NCBI RefSeq assembly: GCF_011009555.1
Contig: NZ_QXHD01000004.1
Span: forward strand, 7,038,576-7,102,575
From: Adonisia turfae CCMR0081
Lineage (GTDB): Bacteria; Cyanobacteriota; Cyanobacteriia; Phormidesmidales; Phormidesmidaceae
DNA length: 64,000 bases
Reading direction: 5' to 3'
Made by a program: the position numbers and the translations under genes. Numbering within the stretch: the first letter of the stretch is position 1; each line of letters begins with the position of its first letter. The notes beneath the pieces are model-generated. The model worked only from the letters and a program-made list of their open reading frames with translations. It searched no databases and was not told where the DNA came from. Below, piece by piece: positions 34,708-43,238 of this stretch.

Positions 34708-36024
34708 ATGGTTCAAGGCAGCGCAACCTTTGAAACCCTGGCGAATAGCCATCAGTTATGGACAACGCTATTCAACCATTTGAGCACAGCGATTCACCTT
34801 AAAACCCTTAAGGGAAAATGGCTCTATGCCAATGATGCCAGCTATCGCCTGTGGGAGCACGATCCGATCAGAGAGGTGAGGACCCAGCTTCCTCAGACCG
34901 ATCGAGAGCTCTTGCCCCTGGCCCAAATCGCAGACTTTGCCCAGGCAGATGCCCAGGTCATTCGCCACGGAGACTGTATTGAATTCACAACGCGATACTC
35001 ACGGCGCGCCAGCACAATTTTCGTTCGCAAATCTTTGATTTCATTGCTGCCAGGCAATCGGTTAATTTTGACCGAATGCCAGGATGTGACCCAATGTTAT
35101 GAGCAGTCTGCCGCCGTTGGTCCTGAGGCTTTGGCAGATGCCTTACAAGAATTACAGCAAACCCAGCTACAGCTGGTGCAGAATGAAAAAATGTCCAGCT
35201 TAGGGCAACTAATGGCTGGAGTTGCCCATGAAATTAATAACCCCGTTAATTTCATCTATGGCAATATTCGCCATGCCCAATCCTACACAGAGGAACTCAT
35301 GGATCTGATTGATGCCTATCGGTCTGAGCATACCCAGCCTACGGCTAGTGTGCAAGCTATGCTAGATGAGATCGATTTTGATTTTCTCTCTGCTGATCTA
35401 CCTAAAGTATTAGCCTCTATGCAAGTGGGGGCTGAGCGCATTCGAGCAATTGTATCGTCACTACGCACATTTTCGCGCATGGACGAGGCGGAAATGAAAA
35501 CTGTTAATCTCCATGATGGCATTAACAGCACGTTGATGATTTTAGAGCATCGATTTAAGGCTAATAACCAACGTTCTGGCATCGTTGTTCAAAAACAGTA
35601 TGGTGATCTACCTGCCATTGAATGTTACGCAGGACAGCTCAATCAAGTTTTTATGAATCTCTTGACCAATGCTATTGATGCGTTAGAGGAGACCATTGAC
35701 CACAATGCTACACCCCTGGAAATTAAGATTTCGACTCGGTTAGAGCAGCAGCAGGCAATTGTTGCTATTCATAACGGTGGACCAGGCATTCCACCTCATA
35801 TTCAGGCACGGCTGTTTGATCCTTTTTTCACGACTAAGCCGGTGGGCAAGGGGACGGGTATGGGGCTGTCCATTAGTTATCAGATCATTCATGAACGGCA
35901 CCATGGCCAGTTAACCTGTGAGTCCAGCGATGCCACAGGGACAACATTTACAATTGCAATTCCCGTGAAGCAATGTTCCTGTACTATGGCACGAAAAAAG
36001 GATGCCCCAGTGGAGCATCCTTGA
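34708..36024 (+). CDS. PAS-containing sensor histidine kinase
   Basis: 438 aa from ATG 34708, with AGGA 8 bp upstream. A PAS-like input domain (about 10-128, 'LFNHLSTAIHLKTLKGKWLYAND') is followed by a coiled linker and HisKA with phospho-acceptor H174 (GVAHEINNP). The HATPase domain has 'QVFMNLLTNAIDA' (N box), 'HNGGPGIP' (G1) and 'DPFFTTKPVGKGTGMGLSI' (F/G2). No membrane helix, so it is cytoplasmic. The final 12 residues (CTMARKKDAPVEHP region) are encoded by the terminator of the convergent peroxiredoxin gene. The nearest response regulator lies at 37208 but beyond the peroxiredoxin gene. Confidence 0.9.
   Translation: MVQGSATFETLANSHQLWTTLFNHLSTAIHLKTLKGKWLYANDASYRLWEHDPIREVRTQLPQTDRELLPLAQIADFAQADAQVIRHGDCIEFTTRYSRRASTIFVRKSLISLLPGNRLILTECQDVTQCYEQSAAVGPEALADALQELQQTQLQLVQNEKMSSLGQLMAGVAHEINNPVNFIYGNIRHAQSYTEELMDLIDAYRSEHTQPTASVQAMLDEIDFDFLSADLPKVLASMQVGAERIRAIVSSLRTFSRMDEAEMKTVNLHDGINSTLMILEHRFKANNQRSGIVVQKQYGDLPAIECYAGQLNQVFMNLLTNAIDALEETIDHNATPLEIKISTRLEQQQAIVAIHNGGPGIPPHIQARLFDPFFTTKPVGKGTGMGLSISYQIIHERHHGQLTCESSDATGTTFTIAIPVKQCSCTMARKKDAPVEHP
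35994..36022 (-). terminator. Terminator of the peroxiredoxin gene, inside the kinase gene
   Basis: AAGGATGC (35998-36005) pairs with GCATCCTT (36015-36022). On the - strand the stem is followed by a T run (complement of 35994-35999). It ends the peroxiredoxin transcript but lies within the last codons of the + strand kinase gene, whose TGA is at 36022-36024. Confidence 0.8.
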
Positions 36025-36051
36025 TGGTTCCAGCAGAGTGGATGTTATTGC

Positions 36052-36693
36052 CTACTTGTTAGGCTGGGGAGTCATACGCAAATAAGGCTTGAGTTCTGTA
36101 ACCCCCTTGGGAAACTGCTGCTTCGCATCTTCAGTAGAGATTGAAGGTACAACGACACAGTCGCCACCATCTTGCCAGTTAGCAGGGGTGGCAACCTTGT
36201 GGTAGTCAGTCAACTGTAGGGAGTCAATGACCCGTAGAATCTCATCAAAGTTACGGCCAGTGCTAGCTGGGTAAGTAATGGTGAGACGTAGCTTCTTGTT
36301 GGGATCAATGACAAATACGGAGCGTACAGTCAAGGTGTTACCAGTGCTGGAGTTGGGGTGAATCATCCCATATAGCTCAGACACTTTCTTGTCTTCGTCA
36401 GCCAAGATGGGATAGTCAACGCTAGTACTCTGGGTTGTGTTGATGTCACCAATCCAACCCTGGTGAGATTCTACACCGTCAACGCTGAGGGCGATAGTTT
36501 TAACGTTGCGCTTGTCAAACTCAGCTCGATACTTGGCTACAGTACCTAGTTCAGTGGTGCAAACGGGAGTGTAGTCAGCAGGGTGAGAGAAAAGAACGAC
36601 CCAGCTGTCGCCAGCCCATTCATAGAAATTGATATCCCCAGCGGAAGATTTCTGGGTAAAATCTGGGACCTGATCCCCTAGTTGAAGAGCCAT
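36052..36693 (-). CDS. 1-Cys peroxiredoxin (Prx6 type)
   Basis: 213-aa thiol peroxidase that reduces H2O2 and organic peroxides. The peroxidatic C45 sits in PVCTTELG. The C-terminal dimer domain has 'LRLTITYPASTGRNFDEILRVIDSLQ' and 'VATPANWQDGGDCVVVPSIS'. This is the long Prx6/1-Cys form, not the 2-Cys type; the remaining cysteine (C-terminal GGDC) is conserved but not a resolving residue. ATG start. A GATGATT-type palindrome lies about 110 bp upstream and may take part in control. Confidence 0.95.
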   Translation of the reverse strand: MALQLGDQVPDFTQKSSAGDINFYEWAGDSWVVLFSHPADYTPVCTTELGTVAKYRAEFDKRNVKTIALSVDGVESHQGWIGDINTTQSTSVDYPILADEDKKVSELYGMIHPNSSTGNTLTVRSVFVIDPNKKLRLTITYPASTGRNFDEILRVIDSLQLTDYHKVATPANWQDGGDCVVVPSISTEDAKQQFPKGVTELKPYLRMTPQPNK

Positions 36694-37207
36694 AACCGAA
36701 TTTCCTGATATTTCCTTACATCAACAACGCTTGCATTAAAGCCATGTGATTAGGCTAGTTGCGCTAAGAATCTCATAAACCCCGGTATTCCGGTCGGAGT
36801 TTAGATGATTCTTAATCATCCTATCGTGAAAGGACCCAAATGGTATCAATTGCAGCAGTTGTCTACGGGCAAATATGTATATTTTTTAACCTTGCACAGA
36901 CTGCTGTGTGAGTTCTGAATACAGGTCTACAAGGAGTCTTATGCCCCAATGTTGCCATTGGTAATTTACTGATAAATGTCAGGACTTGATATCAGTTCTT
37001 CTTAAATGACAGCGATCGCATCCTGGTTTTGTGGGGCTATCCAGGTGTCGTGACCCTGAGCGAAACGAATGGAATTTTGACGAACTTTGCACAAACGATG
37101 GTCAACAGTGAAGTGGGAAGATAGTATTTCCCAGAGTTGGGGACTACATATGATGAGAGTGCCCAATTCCGATTAAGCTTAGGAACTGTAGCATCAAAGG
37201 AAAAGCC
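36694..37207. other. Divergent intergenic region, peroxiredoxin / response regulator
   Basis: 514 bp between two divergent genes. It holds a 7-3-7 palindrome at 36804-36820 and a HIP1 site near 37012. The frame 37037-37273 on the - strand overlaps the response regulator start and is not credible. No RNA gene is recognised. Confidence 0.5.
36804..36820. promoter_or_regulatory. Fur/PerR-box-like palindrome
   Basis: GATGATT-CTT-AATCATC, 7-bp arms, about 111-127 bp upstream of the peroxiredoxin start codon. Symmetry and AT-rich content resemble PerR/Fur boxes, though the spacing is not canonical. Confidence 0.35.
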
Positions 37208-37906
37208 ATGGCAGAGGCAGCTAAACGAGTCCTGTTGGTAGATGATGAGCCCGGCTTGCGTGAGGCGGTTCAAGCCTATTTAGAAGACAGTGACTTTCAG
37301 GTGCGCACGGCCAGCAATGCCACTGAAGGACTAGAGCTATTGCAGCAGGAACCCCCGGATGTGCTGATCTCAGACATTATGATGCCTGAGGTGGATGGCT
37401 ATGCATTTCTTAAGCAGGTGCGTGAAGATCCTCGCTACAAATCGCTACCGGTAATTTTTCTGACAGCCCGTGGGATGACTAGCGATCGCATCCAGGGCTA
37501 CAACGCTGGCTGTGATGCCTACCTATCCAAACCGTTTGATCCAGAAGAGCTGGTGGCCATGGTCAGTAATCTGATCGAACGCCAGGCCGCACGTACGCCA
37601 GAAGCTGGAACCGTGCCTGATATCGCTGCTATGGCCCGCCAAATTGAGGAAATTAAGGCTCTGCTCACACAGCGAGGAACGATCCCTCAAAAAACATCGC
37701 CGATTCGTATTGATCTGACGCCCCGCGAACAGGATGTATTAAACCTGGTGGCAGAAGGCCTCATGAATAAGGAGATTGCGAGTCGTCTGGGCACCACAGT
37801 CCGCAACGTCGAAAAGTACGTCAGTCGTTTATTTGGTAAGACCGGTACTAATAGCCGTACAGAGCTAGTCCGATTTGCCCTAGAGCATGGGTTGGTAACT
37901 ACGTAG
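37208..37906 (+). CDS. LuxR/NarL-type response regulator
   Basis: 232 aa. The receiver domain (1-125) has acidic D12-D13 (VDDEPG), phospho-acceptor D56 (LISDIMMP), a Thr in FLTARG and Lys in LSKPFDPEE. After a linker, the GerE/LuxR helix-turn-helix covers about 165-230, 'LTPREQDVLNLVAEGLMNKEIASRLGTTVRNVEKYVSRLF'. The sequence resembles the Ycf29-like cyanobacterial and plastid regulators. ATG start with AGGAAA upstream. No kinase is directly beside it. Confidence 0.9.
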   Translation: MAEAAKRVLLVDDEPGLREAVQAYLEDSDFQVRTASNATEGLELLQQEPPDVLISDIMMPEVDGYAFLKQVREDPRYKSLPVIFLTARGMTSDRIQGYNAGCDAYLSKPFDPEELVAMVSNLIERQAARTPEAGTVPDIAAMARQIEEIKALLTQRGTIPQKTSPIRIDLTPREQDVLNLVAEGLMNKEIASRLGTTVRNVEKYVSRLFGKTGTNSRTELVRFALEHGLVTT

Positions 37907-37920
37907 GTCTCGCTTTGTAA

Positions 37921-38000
37921 GGATGCACTGCTGCTGTGCATCCAATCGAGTGCATGGTGGATATGTGCTGACATCTTGAAGGGCGTACGTCGGTACGCCC
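37921..38000. terminator. Two hairpins after the response regulator
   Basis: GGATGCAC/GTGCATCC at 37921-37928/37936-37943 and GGGCGTAC/GTACGCCC at 37981-37988/37993-38000. Both are perfect 8-bp stems between convergent genes. Neither has a long T run, so termination is likely but not certain. Confidence 0.55.
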
Positions 38001-38051
38001 CCACTGGAGGCTGGTTGATTGTTAACCGCTCCCTTGTGCATCGACTAACGA

Positions 38052-38477
38052 TCATTCATCAAATAAGTCCAATGGAAAAGGTCCATAGGTGCCATTAACC
38101 AGGTCATACTCGGGCTCACTAGCGTGGAAGGAGACCAAAACGCCGCGATTTGGCCCCCCATAGTCATCTAGATACCAAGCGCCTTTGAGGGTATTGAACT
38201 TCAGGTAAATAGCACCGTCTCGTTCAGGCAAGTCTAAATTGATGGGACGGCTGAGGCGACCGACATAGGCTTCGGTTGCTGCTTTGCCTTCGGCCAGGGT
38301 ATCGGTACATACACCCAGGGTTTCGTAGTCAGCTAAATCGCTAAACCATAGCAGAGCATTAATGAGATCACGCTTCTGCGCTTTAGACAGCTGGGGGGGA
38401 ACTGCCAAACAGCTAAATTGCGCTAACTGCTGGCGGACTTTTTTAAGGTTGGTGGGTGACGGGGTGAGGTTTAGCAT
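38052..38477 (-). CDS. DUF1824-family cyanobacterial protein
   Basis: 141 aa from ATG 38477 (MLNLTPSPTNL); the open frame extends to 38552 without family support. DUF1824 pattern: 'ALLWFSDLADYETLGVCTDTLAEGKAATEAYV', 'DGAIYLKFNTLKGAWYLDDYGGPNRGVLVS', and a 'NGTYGPFPLDLFDE' end. The family is restricted to cyanobacteria and plants and its role is unknown. Divergent from radC. Confidence 0.82.
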   Translation of the reverse strand: MLNLTPSPTNLKKVRQQLAQFSCLAVPPQLSKAQKRDLINALLWFSDLADYETLGVCTDTLAEGKAATEAYVGRLSRPINLDLPERDGAIYLKFNTLKGAWYLDDYGGPNRGVLVSFHASEPEYDLVNGTYGPFPLDLFDE

Positions 38478-38618
38478 AGCGTCTGAGTAAATGTAGGCTT
38501 CGCTATGATTTCGTGGTGATAAGGTCGCTCTTAGGCGGGCTGATGGGCTCACTAAATCATGATGCCGCGCTGCCTTAGAAAACAGTGCGGTGATTATTAT
38601 GCCATTGCACCTCTATCT

Positions 38619-39386
38619 ATGACACTTACCTGCGATCGCAGCCAAGAACAGATTCACAAACGCTACAATCTGCGGGTTAAAGATATGCCGACGGAGCAAC
38701 GTCCCCGCGAGCGATTGATGGCCTATGGTGCTAAAAATTTAACGTTGGCTGAACTGCTGGCGATTTTGCTGGGCACAGGGGTTAGCCGTGGTCATAAGCT
38801 ATCAGCTGTGAATCTCGGTCAATGTATTCTCAATGAACTTGCCCAGGATAGTGCCACAGCCCTGGATGCTTTACGAACTGTTACACCGCAGGAGCTGATG
38901 ACCATATCCGGTGTCGGAGAGGCGAAAGCTGCTGCCATCTTAGCCGCATTAGAACTGGGAAAGCGAGTTTTGCAAAATCGTCCTGCTGATCGCACAATAG
39001 TGGATGATCCCGCCGTAGCTGCTGCTGCCCTCAGTCAAGATTTAATGTGGCAATCGCAAGAGAGATTTGCGATCGCACTGCTCGATGTTAAACATCGACT
39101 CCTGGGCACCAAAATTATTTCTCTCGGTACTGCCACTGAAACCCTAGCCCACCCAAGAGAGATTTTTCGTGAAGTCATTAAACAAGGGGCTACCCGTGTG
39201 ATTGTCGCCCATAATCATCCCTCCGGTATTCTTGAGCCCAGCGATGCTGACTTAGCGTTGACCCGCCAGTTGCTGGAAGGAGCAAATATTTTAGGGATTC
39301 CTCTGTTAGATCACCTAATTTTAGGAAATGGAGACTTTGTAAGTCTACGACAAACTACAGAGCTATGGAATACGCAGGCTGAATAA
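38619..39386 (+). CDS. radC: RadC-family JAB1/MPN metalloprotein
   Basis: 255 aa from ATG 38619. An N-terminal UPF0758 helix-hairpin-helix region ('[26 protein letters not shown]', '[20 protein letters not shown]') precedes a JAB domain with the zinc motif '[10 protein letters not shown]' and downstream '[12 protein letters not shown]'. The old link to DNA repair is not secure; the molecular role of RadC is still open. A longer start at 38559 is possible but adds 20 residues without match. Confidence 0.92.
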   Translation: MTLTCDRSQEQIHKRYNLRVKDMPTEQRPRERLMAYGAKNLTLAELLAILLGTGVSRGHKLSAVNLGQCILNELAQDSATALDALRTVTPQELMTISGVGEAKAAAILAALELGKRVLQNRPADRTIVDDPAVAAAALSQDLMWQSQERFAIALLDVKHRLLGTKIISLGTATETLAHPREIFREVIKQGATRVIVAHNHPSGILEPSDADLALTRQLLEGANILGIPLLDHLILGNGDFVSLRQTTELWNTQAE

Positions 39387-39577
39387 GCTTGGCGGCGCAA
39401 CAACTTGTGGAAGTAATCATGGAGTATTTAAACCCCATTGGCTACGTATAACTCAATAAATATTCGTAAATAATTACCTAAAAGTATTCTTCAATACTCT
39501 GCTTCACATTCGATGATAGGTTTGAATTTACTTGACACACAGCTGCTATCGGTCGCCGCACTTTACTAAAGTGAGCT

Positions 39578-40203
39578 ATGGACTCTAGCTTGATTCTTTC
39601 GAATGTTTTAAACTCACCTGTCTTGTTTTTCGTTATTGGCCTGACAGCTGTGTTTCTCAAGTCAGACTTAGAGATCCCTCAGTCGATCTCCACGCTGTTC
39701 TTTGTGTATTTATTATTTGCCATCAGCTTTAATGGGGGGGACGGATTCTACGAAAGCGGTTTGAGTTCTGAGGTTGCTATAGCCTTAAGGTCAACTGTGG
39801 TGGTGGTTGCTGTCGTCTCTGTTTATTCTTTCTTTATTTTACGGCTAAAGCTTGATCTCTACAATGCTTCAGCGATTGCAGCAATCGATAGCTTTCTCTG
39901 TGCGGTAACGTTTGTAACCGCTAGTTCGTTTCTCTCTCCAGTAAATGTTGACGTTGGCAATTATCTGGTAGCTACTTTAGCGTTGATGTCATCACCAGCA
40001 ATGATTATGGGTCTTTTATCGGTGAGAGTGTTTGTCAATCGACTCAAGGATAAGAGTTTGCAAGACACACTTGATTGGGGAGAATGTTTCAGGAGTCTTG
40101 CCCGAATGGTTTGGCCTTTTTGTTGGTGGGTAGTTTGTTAGTGAAGCTAGTTGCCAGTGATTTTTCCCCTTCAATACCGGCATTTCTATTTACTTTCATT
40201 TAA
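39578..40203 (+). pseudogene. SbtA-like bicarbonate transporter remnant (frameshifted, truncated)
   Basis: The first frame (39578-40141) encodes membrane helices that follow the SbtA/DUF897 family: 'SPVLFFVIGLTAVFLKSDLEIPQSIS' spread over 13-38, 'FFILRLKLDLYNASAIAAI', 'AVTFVTASSFLSPVNVDVGNYLVATLALMSSPAMIMGLL'. At the G4 run (40077-40080) the reading frame slips: in the +2 frame the code continues as MFQESCPNGLAFLLVGSLLVKL and SDFSPSIPAFLFTFI, matching the next SbtA helix, until TAA at 40201-40203. The whole second half of the roughly 340-aa family is absent, and the substrate-site region YGSIS is changed (IDSFLC). It ends 29 bp before bicA. I treat it as a decayed gene. Confidence 0.75.
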
Positions 40204-40232
40204 TTCAAAACGTTTGGAGTTAGATATCGATC

Positions 40233-41912
40233 ATGGCATTGTCTCCATCTGTTCTACTGCCAAGTCTCAATTTCAAGAATCTGCGGGGAGACTTATTTGG
40301 TGGTGTCACGGCAGCGGTTGTTGCCTTACCTTTAGCTCTGGCCTTTGGTGTTGCTTCTGGAGCAGGACCCATTGCTGGGCTATATGGAGCCATGTTTGTT
40401 GGCTTTTTAGCTGCTCTGTTTGGGGGTACTCCTTCCCAGGTCTCGGGGCCTACAGGCCCAATGACGGTAGTCATGGCATCTACCTTTGCGGCACTGACGG
40501 CTAAGTACCCAGAGGCCGGTCTCGCCATGGCCTTTACGGTGGTTATGTTGGGTGGTCTGTTTCAAATTTTGATGGGGCTTTTGAGATTAGGAAAATACAT
40601 TACTTTCATGCCCTACACCGTTATCTCTGGGTTTATGTCAGGGGTGGGGGTGATTATTATCCTGATTCAAATTGGCCCTCTGTTTGGGGCTGTCGGGCAA
40701 GGGGGTGTTGTTGATTCAATTCTGCTGTATCCAACTGTTTTTAGTACTATCAATCCTGTTGCTGCCGGGCTGGGGTTGCTGACTCTAGCGATTGTGTTTG
40801 CTGCCCCGCCAAAGCTTAATCGCATCTTGCCAGCGCCTCTGATTGCCCTGGTGCTTTGCACCTATCTATCAGTGAGATTCTTCCCCAATAGCGGTATTCC
40901 TCGCATTGGTGATATTCCTTCGGGCTTGCCTAGCCTGCATATGCCCTACTTCTCTTGGGGGGCTATGAAGGACATGCTGGGGTACAGCATTATGCTGGCT
41001 GTACTGGGAGCGTTAGATTCACTGCTCACCTCCTTGGTAGCCGATAGTATTACACGCACCCAACATGATTCTGACCGTGAGCTAATTGGTCAAGGTATTG
41101 GTAATTGTGTGGCTGGCTTGTTCGGTGGTTTACCCGGAGCTGGAGCTACTATGCGTACCGTGATCAATGTGCAGACGGGGGGTAAAACTAATCTTTCGGG
41201 CATGATTCATGCCCTTGTGCTAGCGGCAATCGTGCTTAAGGCTGGTTCTTTGACTGAACCAATTCCCCATGCTGTATTGGCAGGAATTTTGATCAAAGTC
41301 GGGATTGACATCATTGACTGGGGCTTTTTGAAGCGAGCCCATCGCCTGTCTACAAAGGGGGCAAGCTTGATGTATCTGGTCATGGGACTCACGGTTTTTG
41401 TGGACCTGATTACGGCTGTGGCCGTTGGGGTATTTTTAGCCAATCTGCTGACCATTCAAGCAATTACCGATATTCAGGTACAGGATATGCGGGCAGTGAC
41501 CCATGGGGATAATGAAAACTGGCTCACCCCTGAAGAACGCTCCCTGCTAGAAGCTGCTAAGGGACGAGTACTCATGTTCCATCTCAGCGGTCCCATGAGT
41601 TTTGGCGCGGCCAAATCCATCGCTCGGCGCATGGCTATCGTAGAAAATTATGAAATCCTGATTCTAGATTTGAGCACTGTCCCTAGATTAGGAGTAACGG
41701 CTTTGCTGGCGATTGAAACCATGATTAAAGATTCCTTGGCTAAACGGCGAGAGGTATTTTTGGTAGGTGCCCATGGCCAAGTTGCCCACAGGCTTGAACG
41801 GTTAGAAATTTTGCAGAAGCTGCCTCCAACCCATCAGGTTACCGAGCGCATTATTGCCCTAGAGCGCTCGATAGAGCTGATTCGTGACTATGCTCCCCGT
41901 GCAGAGGTTTAG
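40233..41912 (+). CDS. bicA: SulP-family bicarbonate transporter BicA
   Basis: 559-aa Na+-dependent bicarbonate importer of the carbon-concentrating mechanism, in the plasma membrane. About 14 membrane segments precede a cytoplasmic STAS domain (about 435-555, 'GRVLMFHLSGPMSFGAAKSIARR', 'LDLSTVPRLGVTALLAIE'). Diagnostic stretches match BicA: 'NLRGDLFGGVTAAVVALPLALAFGVASGAGP', 'GPTGPMTVVM', 'KYITFMPYTVISGFMSGVGVI', 'VGIDIIDWGFLKRAH'. Length fits. It follows an SbtA-like remnant in the same direction, so the locus once may have carried two bicarbonate carriers. Confidence 0.93.
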   Translation: MALSPSVLLPSLNFKNLRGDLFGGVTAAVVALPLALAFGVASGAGPIAGLYGAMFVGFLAALFGGTPSQVSGPTGPMTVVMASTFAALTAKYPEAGLAMAFTVVMLGGLFQILMGLLRLGKYITFMPYTVISGFMSGVGVIIILIQIGPLFGAVGQGGVVDSILLYPTVFSTINPVAAGLGLLTLAIVFAAPPKLNRILPAPLIALVLCTYLSVRFFPNSGIPRIGDIPSGLPSLHMPYFSWGAMKDMLGYSIMLAVLGALDSLLTSLVADSITRTQHDSDRELIGQGIGNCVAGLFGGLPGAGATMRTVINVQTGGKTNLSGMIHALVLAAIVLKAGSLTEPIPHAVLAGILIKVGIDIIDWGFLKRAHRLSTKGASLMYLVMGLTVFVDLITAVAVGVFLANLLTIQAITDIQVQDMRAVTHGDNENWLTPEERSLLEAAKGRVLMFHLSGPMSFGAAKSIARRMAIVENYEILILDLSTVPRLGVTALLAIETMIKDSLAKRREVFLVGAHGQVAHRLERLEILQKLPPTHQVTERIIALERSIELIRDYAPRAEV

Positions 41913-42170
41913 GTGAATCAGACTGGGGTCTCCTGGGGGGATAAATGACAGATCTCTCATAATTAGTTCATTCTCAGTGCACAACGGTCTTAACTCATGG
42001 TTAGTACGTTGGGGGCATTGATGATATTTCATTGATATCCCCCAACGTATCCTTGGAACGCATGAAAATGATGCTTTCTGAGCATGCTGAATCCCTGTGC
42101 CTAGTTTAAACATCGGACGTTTGAAGGATTATATATACGTCACGTTGTTGCTTGTTTGGAAAGTCTTTTT

Positions 42171-42380
42171 ATGCAAGCATGCTCGATCTCGGATATTTCA
42201 GGTTTGGCAGATTTAGGTCGGATGGCGGATTTAATTGGGTCGTTTAGCGATCGCAACTATCTTCAAAAAATACCCGCTCTCTTTTATGAATTTGAGCAAA
42301 ACTGCGCTAACGACAGCTTAGGCTATCGGCAGATTAAACAGGCCAATGTATCGGCTGATAAAGCTCGTCTATGTACCTAG
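42171..42380 (+). CDS. Possible small protein, unknown function
   Basis: 69 codons from ATG 42171 (MQACSISDISGLADLGRM), no family known. A HIP1 octamer interrupts the middle. It lies between bicA and the Ala-rich gene with its own gaps on either side. Weak call: length and composition are acceptable, but nothing else supports it. Confidence 0.35.
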   Translation: MQACSISDISGLADLGRMADLIGSFSDRNYLQKIPALFYEFEQNCANDSLGYRQIKQANVSADKARLCT

Positions 42381-42502
42381 GACGGCCAATTTAGCCTTGT
42401 CAATGGAACCTTAAGTAAGTTTTAGTGATCGTATCTCATAACATCCGTATCCATATCGGCGGAAAGCACCTAAACTAGGTGCTGTTCTTACCTGAGAGAC
42501 CC

Positions 42503-42925
42503 ATGGCACCACGCGATGCGAGTAAAACGTCCACTGCTGCTTCTGAAGCCGTGGATACTGCCCCAACCAAAGCAGCAACTCCCGCTAAAGCAGCAGATTC
42601 TGCTAAAGCAGCAGATTCTGCTAAAGCAGCAGCTCCTGAAGCTGCACCCGCTGTAGATACTGGAAACTTGGACACGATCTTCAGCGCCCTCAAAACGTTA
42701 ATGACCACAGTGGATAAGCTACAGAAGTCGCGCCAAGAAGTGGGCGATATCAAACCTTTAATTGTGCGGATGCTGGATGGAGAATTGCTGTCGGGAGATG
42801 AATTAGATCAGTTAAAGACAGGTGTCAGTGGCCTTTCTAAATTGGTGCGCATCTACAGTGACTACCAAACTGCCCTGGAAAAAGCTCAGCCAGCTAGAGA
42901 GATCTTAGATACGGTGCTGAAATAG
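42503..42925 (+). CDS. Protein with Ala/Lys-rich repeat N-terminus, unknown function
   Basis: 140 aa from ATG 42503 (MAPRDASKTST). Residues 12-50 are low complexity, (K/T)AA(D/T)(S/P)A repeated, from an 18-bp DNA repeat. The C-terminal 90 residues form a helical domain, 'NLDTIFSALKTLMTTVDKLQKSRQEVGDIKPLIVRMLDGELLSGDELDQLKTGVSGLSKLVRIYSDY'. No signal peptide. Function is unknown; a DNA- or membrane-associated tether would fit such a layout but this is a guess. Confidence 0.7.
   Translation: MAPRDASKTSTAASEAVDTAPTKAATPAKAADSAKAADSAKAAAPEAAPAVDTGNLDTIFSALKTLMTTVDKLQKSRQEVGDIKPLIVRMLDGELLSGDELDQLKTGVSGLSKLVRIYSDYQTALEKAQPAREILDTVLK
42569..42640. repeat. 18-bp in-frame tandem repeat
   Basis: Four units of AAAGCAGCAGATTCTGCT type run from 42569 to 42640; the middle two (42587-42604 and 42605-42622) are identical. 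They encode KAADSA-like hexapeptides in the low-complexity part of the Ala-rich protein. Confidence 0.85.
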
Positions 42926-43238
42926 CTATCATTCTCGTATCTGGAACGTTTGAGAGAAGACTGACTCGATCAACTATTCAGGACCTATATTTGTGGCAGA
43001 GAGAAGGTTGTTAGGTCTTGAATAGTTCTCCTTAGAATTTGACTTTAGCGCTGTGTTACGGCCAGAGATGTCTGTAAAAATCGACATCTGTATGAATGAC
43101 ATCCTTGATTGCAAGGCATGATGATTGGCTATGGGTCGTAGATCTCTTGTCCTTGGGGCTCGCTATACTTTCAATAACTCCTAGATAATGCTGAATCACA
43201 GCTTGGGTAGCATTAGGTGATTGATTGAGGGTGTCGTT
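42926..43238. other. Intergenic region with a long hairpin
   Basis: 313 bp between the Ala-rich gene and the pentapeptide gene. The dyad at 42972-43027 is the only structure. No gene or RNA motif is recognised. Confidence 0.5.
42972..43027. terminator. Long hairpin after the Ala-rich gene
   Basis: AACTATTCAGGACCTA (42972-42987) pairs with TAGGTCTTGAATAGTT (43012-43027), 15 of 16 positions, 47 bp after the stop codon. It lacks a strong T tract, so it may be a weak terminator or a dispersed repeat. Confidence 0.55.
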
